Assembly: GCF_042453785.1 (NCBI RefSeq)
Contig: NC_091669.1
Location: forward strand, 10,862,501-10,926,500
Source: Malus domestica
Taxonomy: Eukaryota; Streptophyta; Magnoliopsida; Rosales; Rosaceae
Direction of reading: 5' to 3'
DNA: 64,000 nucleotides
This document shows positions 63,127 to 64,000 of the stretch, in pieces. A program made the position numbers and the translations under genes. Numbering within the stretch: position 1 is the stretch's first letter; each line of letters begins with the position of its first letter. Below the pieces are notes generated by a model. That model saw nothing but the letters and a program-made list of their open reading frames with translations. It searched no databases and had not been told where the DNA came from.

Positions 63127-63834
63127 ATGAAGCGCGTTGTTGTAGCGGCAGTGGCAGTGGTGTTGGCCATGTTGGTCTTGGTTGAACCGGGGCATGCCAC
63201 TGTCACTTGCCAACAAGCAGTGTCATCTCTGACTCCTTGCCTTCCATATCTCACCAGCGGCGCTGAAACCCCGCCTGCGGCGTGTTGCAGTGGGGTTTCG
63301 GGTCTGAAACTGCTCACTCAAACCACCGAAGATAGGCGTACAGCCTGCCAATGCCTTAAGGACGCGGCAAGTCAGAACCAAGGCATTAGGGAAGACGCTG
63401 CTGCTGGTCTCCCTGCGTCGTGTCAAGTTCAAATCAACGTTCCCATTTCTAGGAGCGTTGACTGCGACCAGTAAGTAAATTTACTATATATGTATTGTGT
63501 TGAGAAGTCTTCCCCTACAACTCTTGCATGCAATAATCCATCATGTGATTATGACGTGATGAGTCTAATTTGAGAAACAATTTATATACGGTGGTCTTAA
63601 GAAGATTTTTTTGTTTGTTTTGGCATTGATGGTTTATCCTGATACAAGTGATATTGGGCAAAAGAGGTTTGAACTTAGGATCTCGAGCATAAAGGAGAGA
63701 ATATCTTTAACTAACTGACTAAGCTACAAGCATCTTGATGTTATTGTTATTTGTGGCTTTTTGATTGCTTATATTTCAAAGTGTTCTTGCCTGTTTCTAA
63801 TGTTTTGTGCTTTTTTATGCACAGGATTGAGTAA
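63127..63834 (+). CDS. non-specific lipid-transfer protein, type 1
   Basis: Exons 63127-63470 and 63825-63834, 117 residues. The ATG at 63127 is the first one directly before the signal peptide (MKRVVVAAVAVVLAMLVLV, cleavage near GHA/TVTC). The mature ~9-kDa part has the eight-cysteine pattern C..C..CC..CxC..C..C (TVTC, TPC, AACC, TACQC, ASC, VDC), the DRRTACQCLKDAA motif, and the size of type 1 LTPs. These bind lipids in the apoplast and cuticle; Rosaceae members are fruit allergens. The intron a few codons before the stop is typical of LTP1 genes. Without splicing the frame reads TAA at once, so splicing changes only the last two residues (Ile-Glu). AATAAA at 63987 is a plausible poly(A) signal. 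Confidence 0.92.
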
Positions 63835-64000
63835 AATGAAGTTTACAGATTGAGTTAAAATAAAGAGAGAGAAGCATGCATGCGTGGTTGAATATGGTCA
63901 AGATATGGTTCGCACTAGAGAGCCATTCTATACGTACTTGGTTTATTCAAACTACTACTTGTAATGTACGAGATAATATTGTATTTAATAAAATAAAGAA

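Overview
The window looks like nuclear DNA of a dicot, most probably a Rosaceae fruit tree of the apple/pear type. Evidence: plant intron/exon structure, an AT-rich background full of nested LTR retrotransposons, MITEs and MULEs, a tandem F-box pair of the kind abundant in Rosaceae, and a lipid-transfer protein resembling the fruit LTPs. The placement at family level is inference; the plant origin is certain.

Layout. 1-10.7 kb: remains of a 20S proteasome alpha-4 (PAC1-type) gene. Its 5' UTR intron holds an LTR retrotransposon (476-9130, minus strand, perfect 5-bp target duplication). That element carries a ribosomal protein L3 fragment, a second intact-ended LTR element nested inside it (2112-5934) and a Harbinger-like insertion in its 5' LTR. 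The proteasome reading frame itself has a frameshift and a stop. 11.9-13 kb: tandemly duplicated LINE tail. 14.6-15.9 kb: intact secreted LRR protein. 18.2-23.1 kb: PIF/Harbinger nest whose insertion order can be read from the TAA target duplications. 24.9-27.9 kb: intact six-exon RCC1-family gene (RUG3-like). 28.0-29.7 kb: Pack-MULE-like element. 30.0-31.35 kb: WAT1/EamA transporter pseudogene. 32.3-33.2 kb: fragment of the 2112-5934 family. 33.3-45.5 kb: tandem pair of F-box genes; the first has a 3.9-kb LTR element in its 5' UTR intron, and a degenerate LINE plus two MITEs lie between them. 45.7-48.1 kb: short non-autonomous Copia-like element. 49.3-52.0 kb: intact chloroplast coproporphyrinogen III oxidase. 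53.5-54.6 kb: Harbinger-like non-autonomous element. 55.1-58.0 kb: 2-oxoglutarate dioxygenase. 58.7-62.3 kb: N-acetylglucosamine kinase. 63.1-63.8 kb: lipid-transfer protein.

The intact genes are unrelated housekeeping or metabolic genes: organelle RNA/chromatin-type RCC1 protein, haem/chlorophyll synthesis, amino-sugar salvage, ubiquitin-ligase adaptors, and secreted LRR and LTP proteins. They are not a pathway cluster and I see no biosynthetic operon-like arrangement. The most unusual content is in the mobile elements: host-gene capture, fused and nested Harbinger copies with arrays of a palindrome, and repeated insertion into 5' UTR introns. All exon coordinates were derived by eye from splice signals and protein-family similarity.
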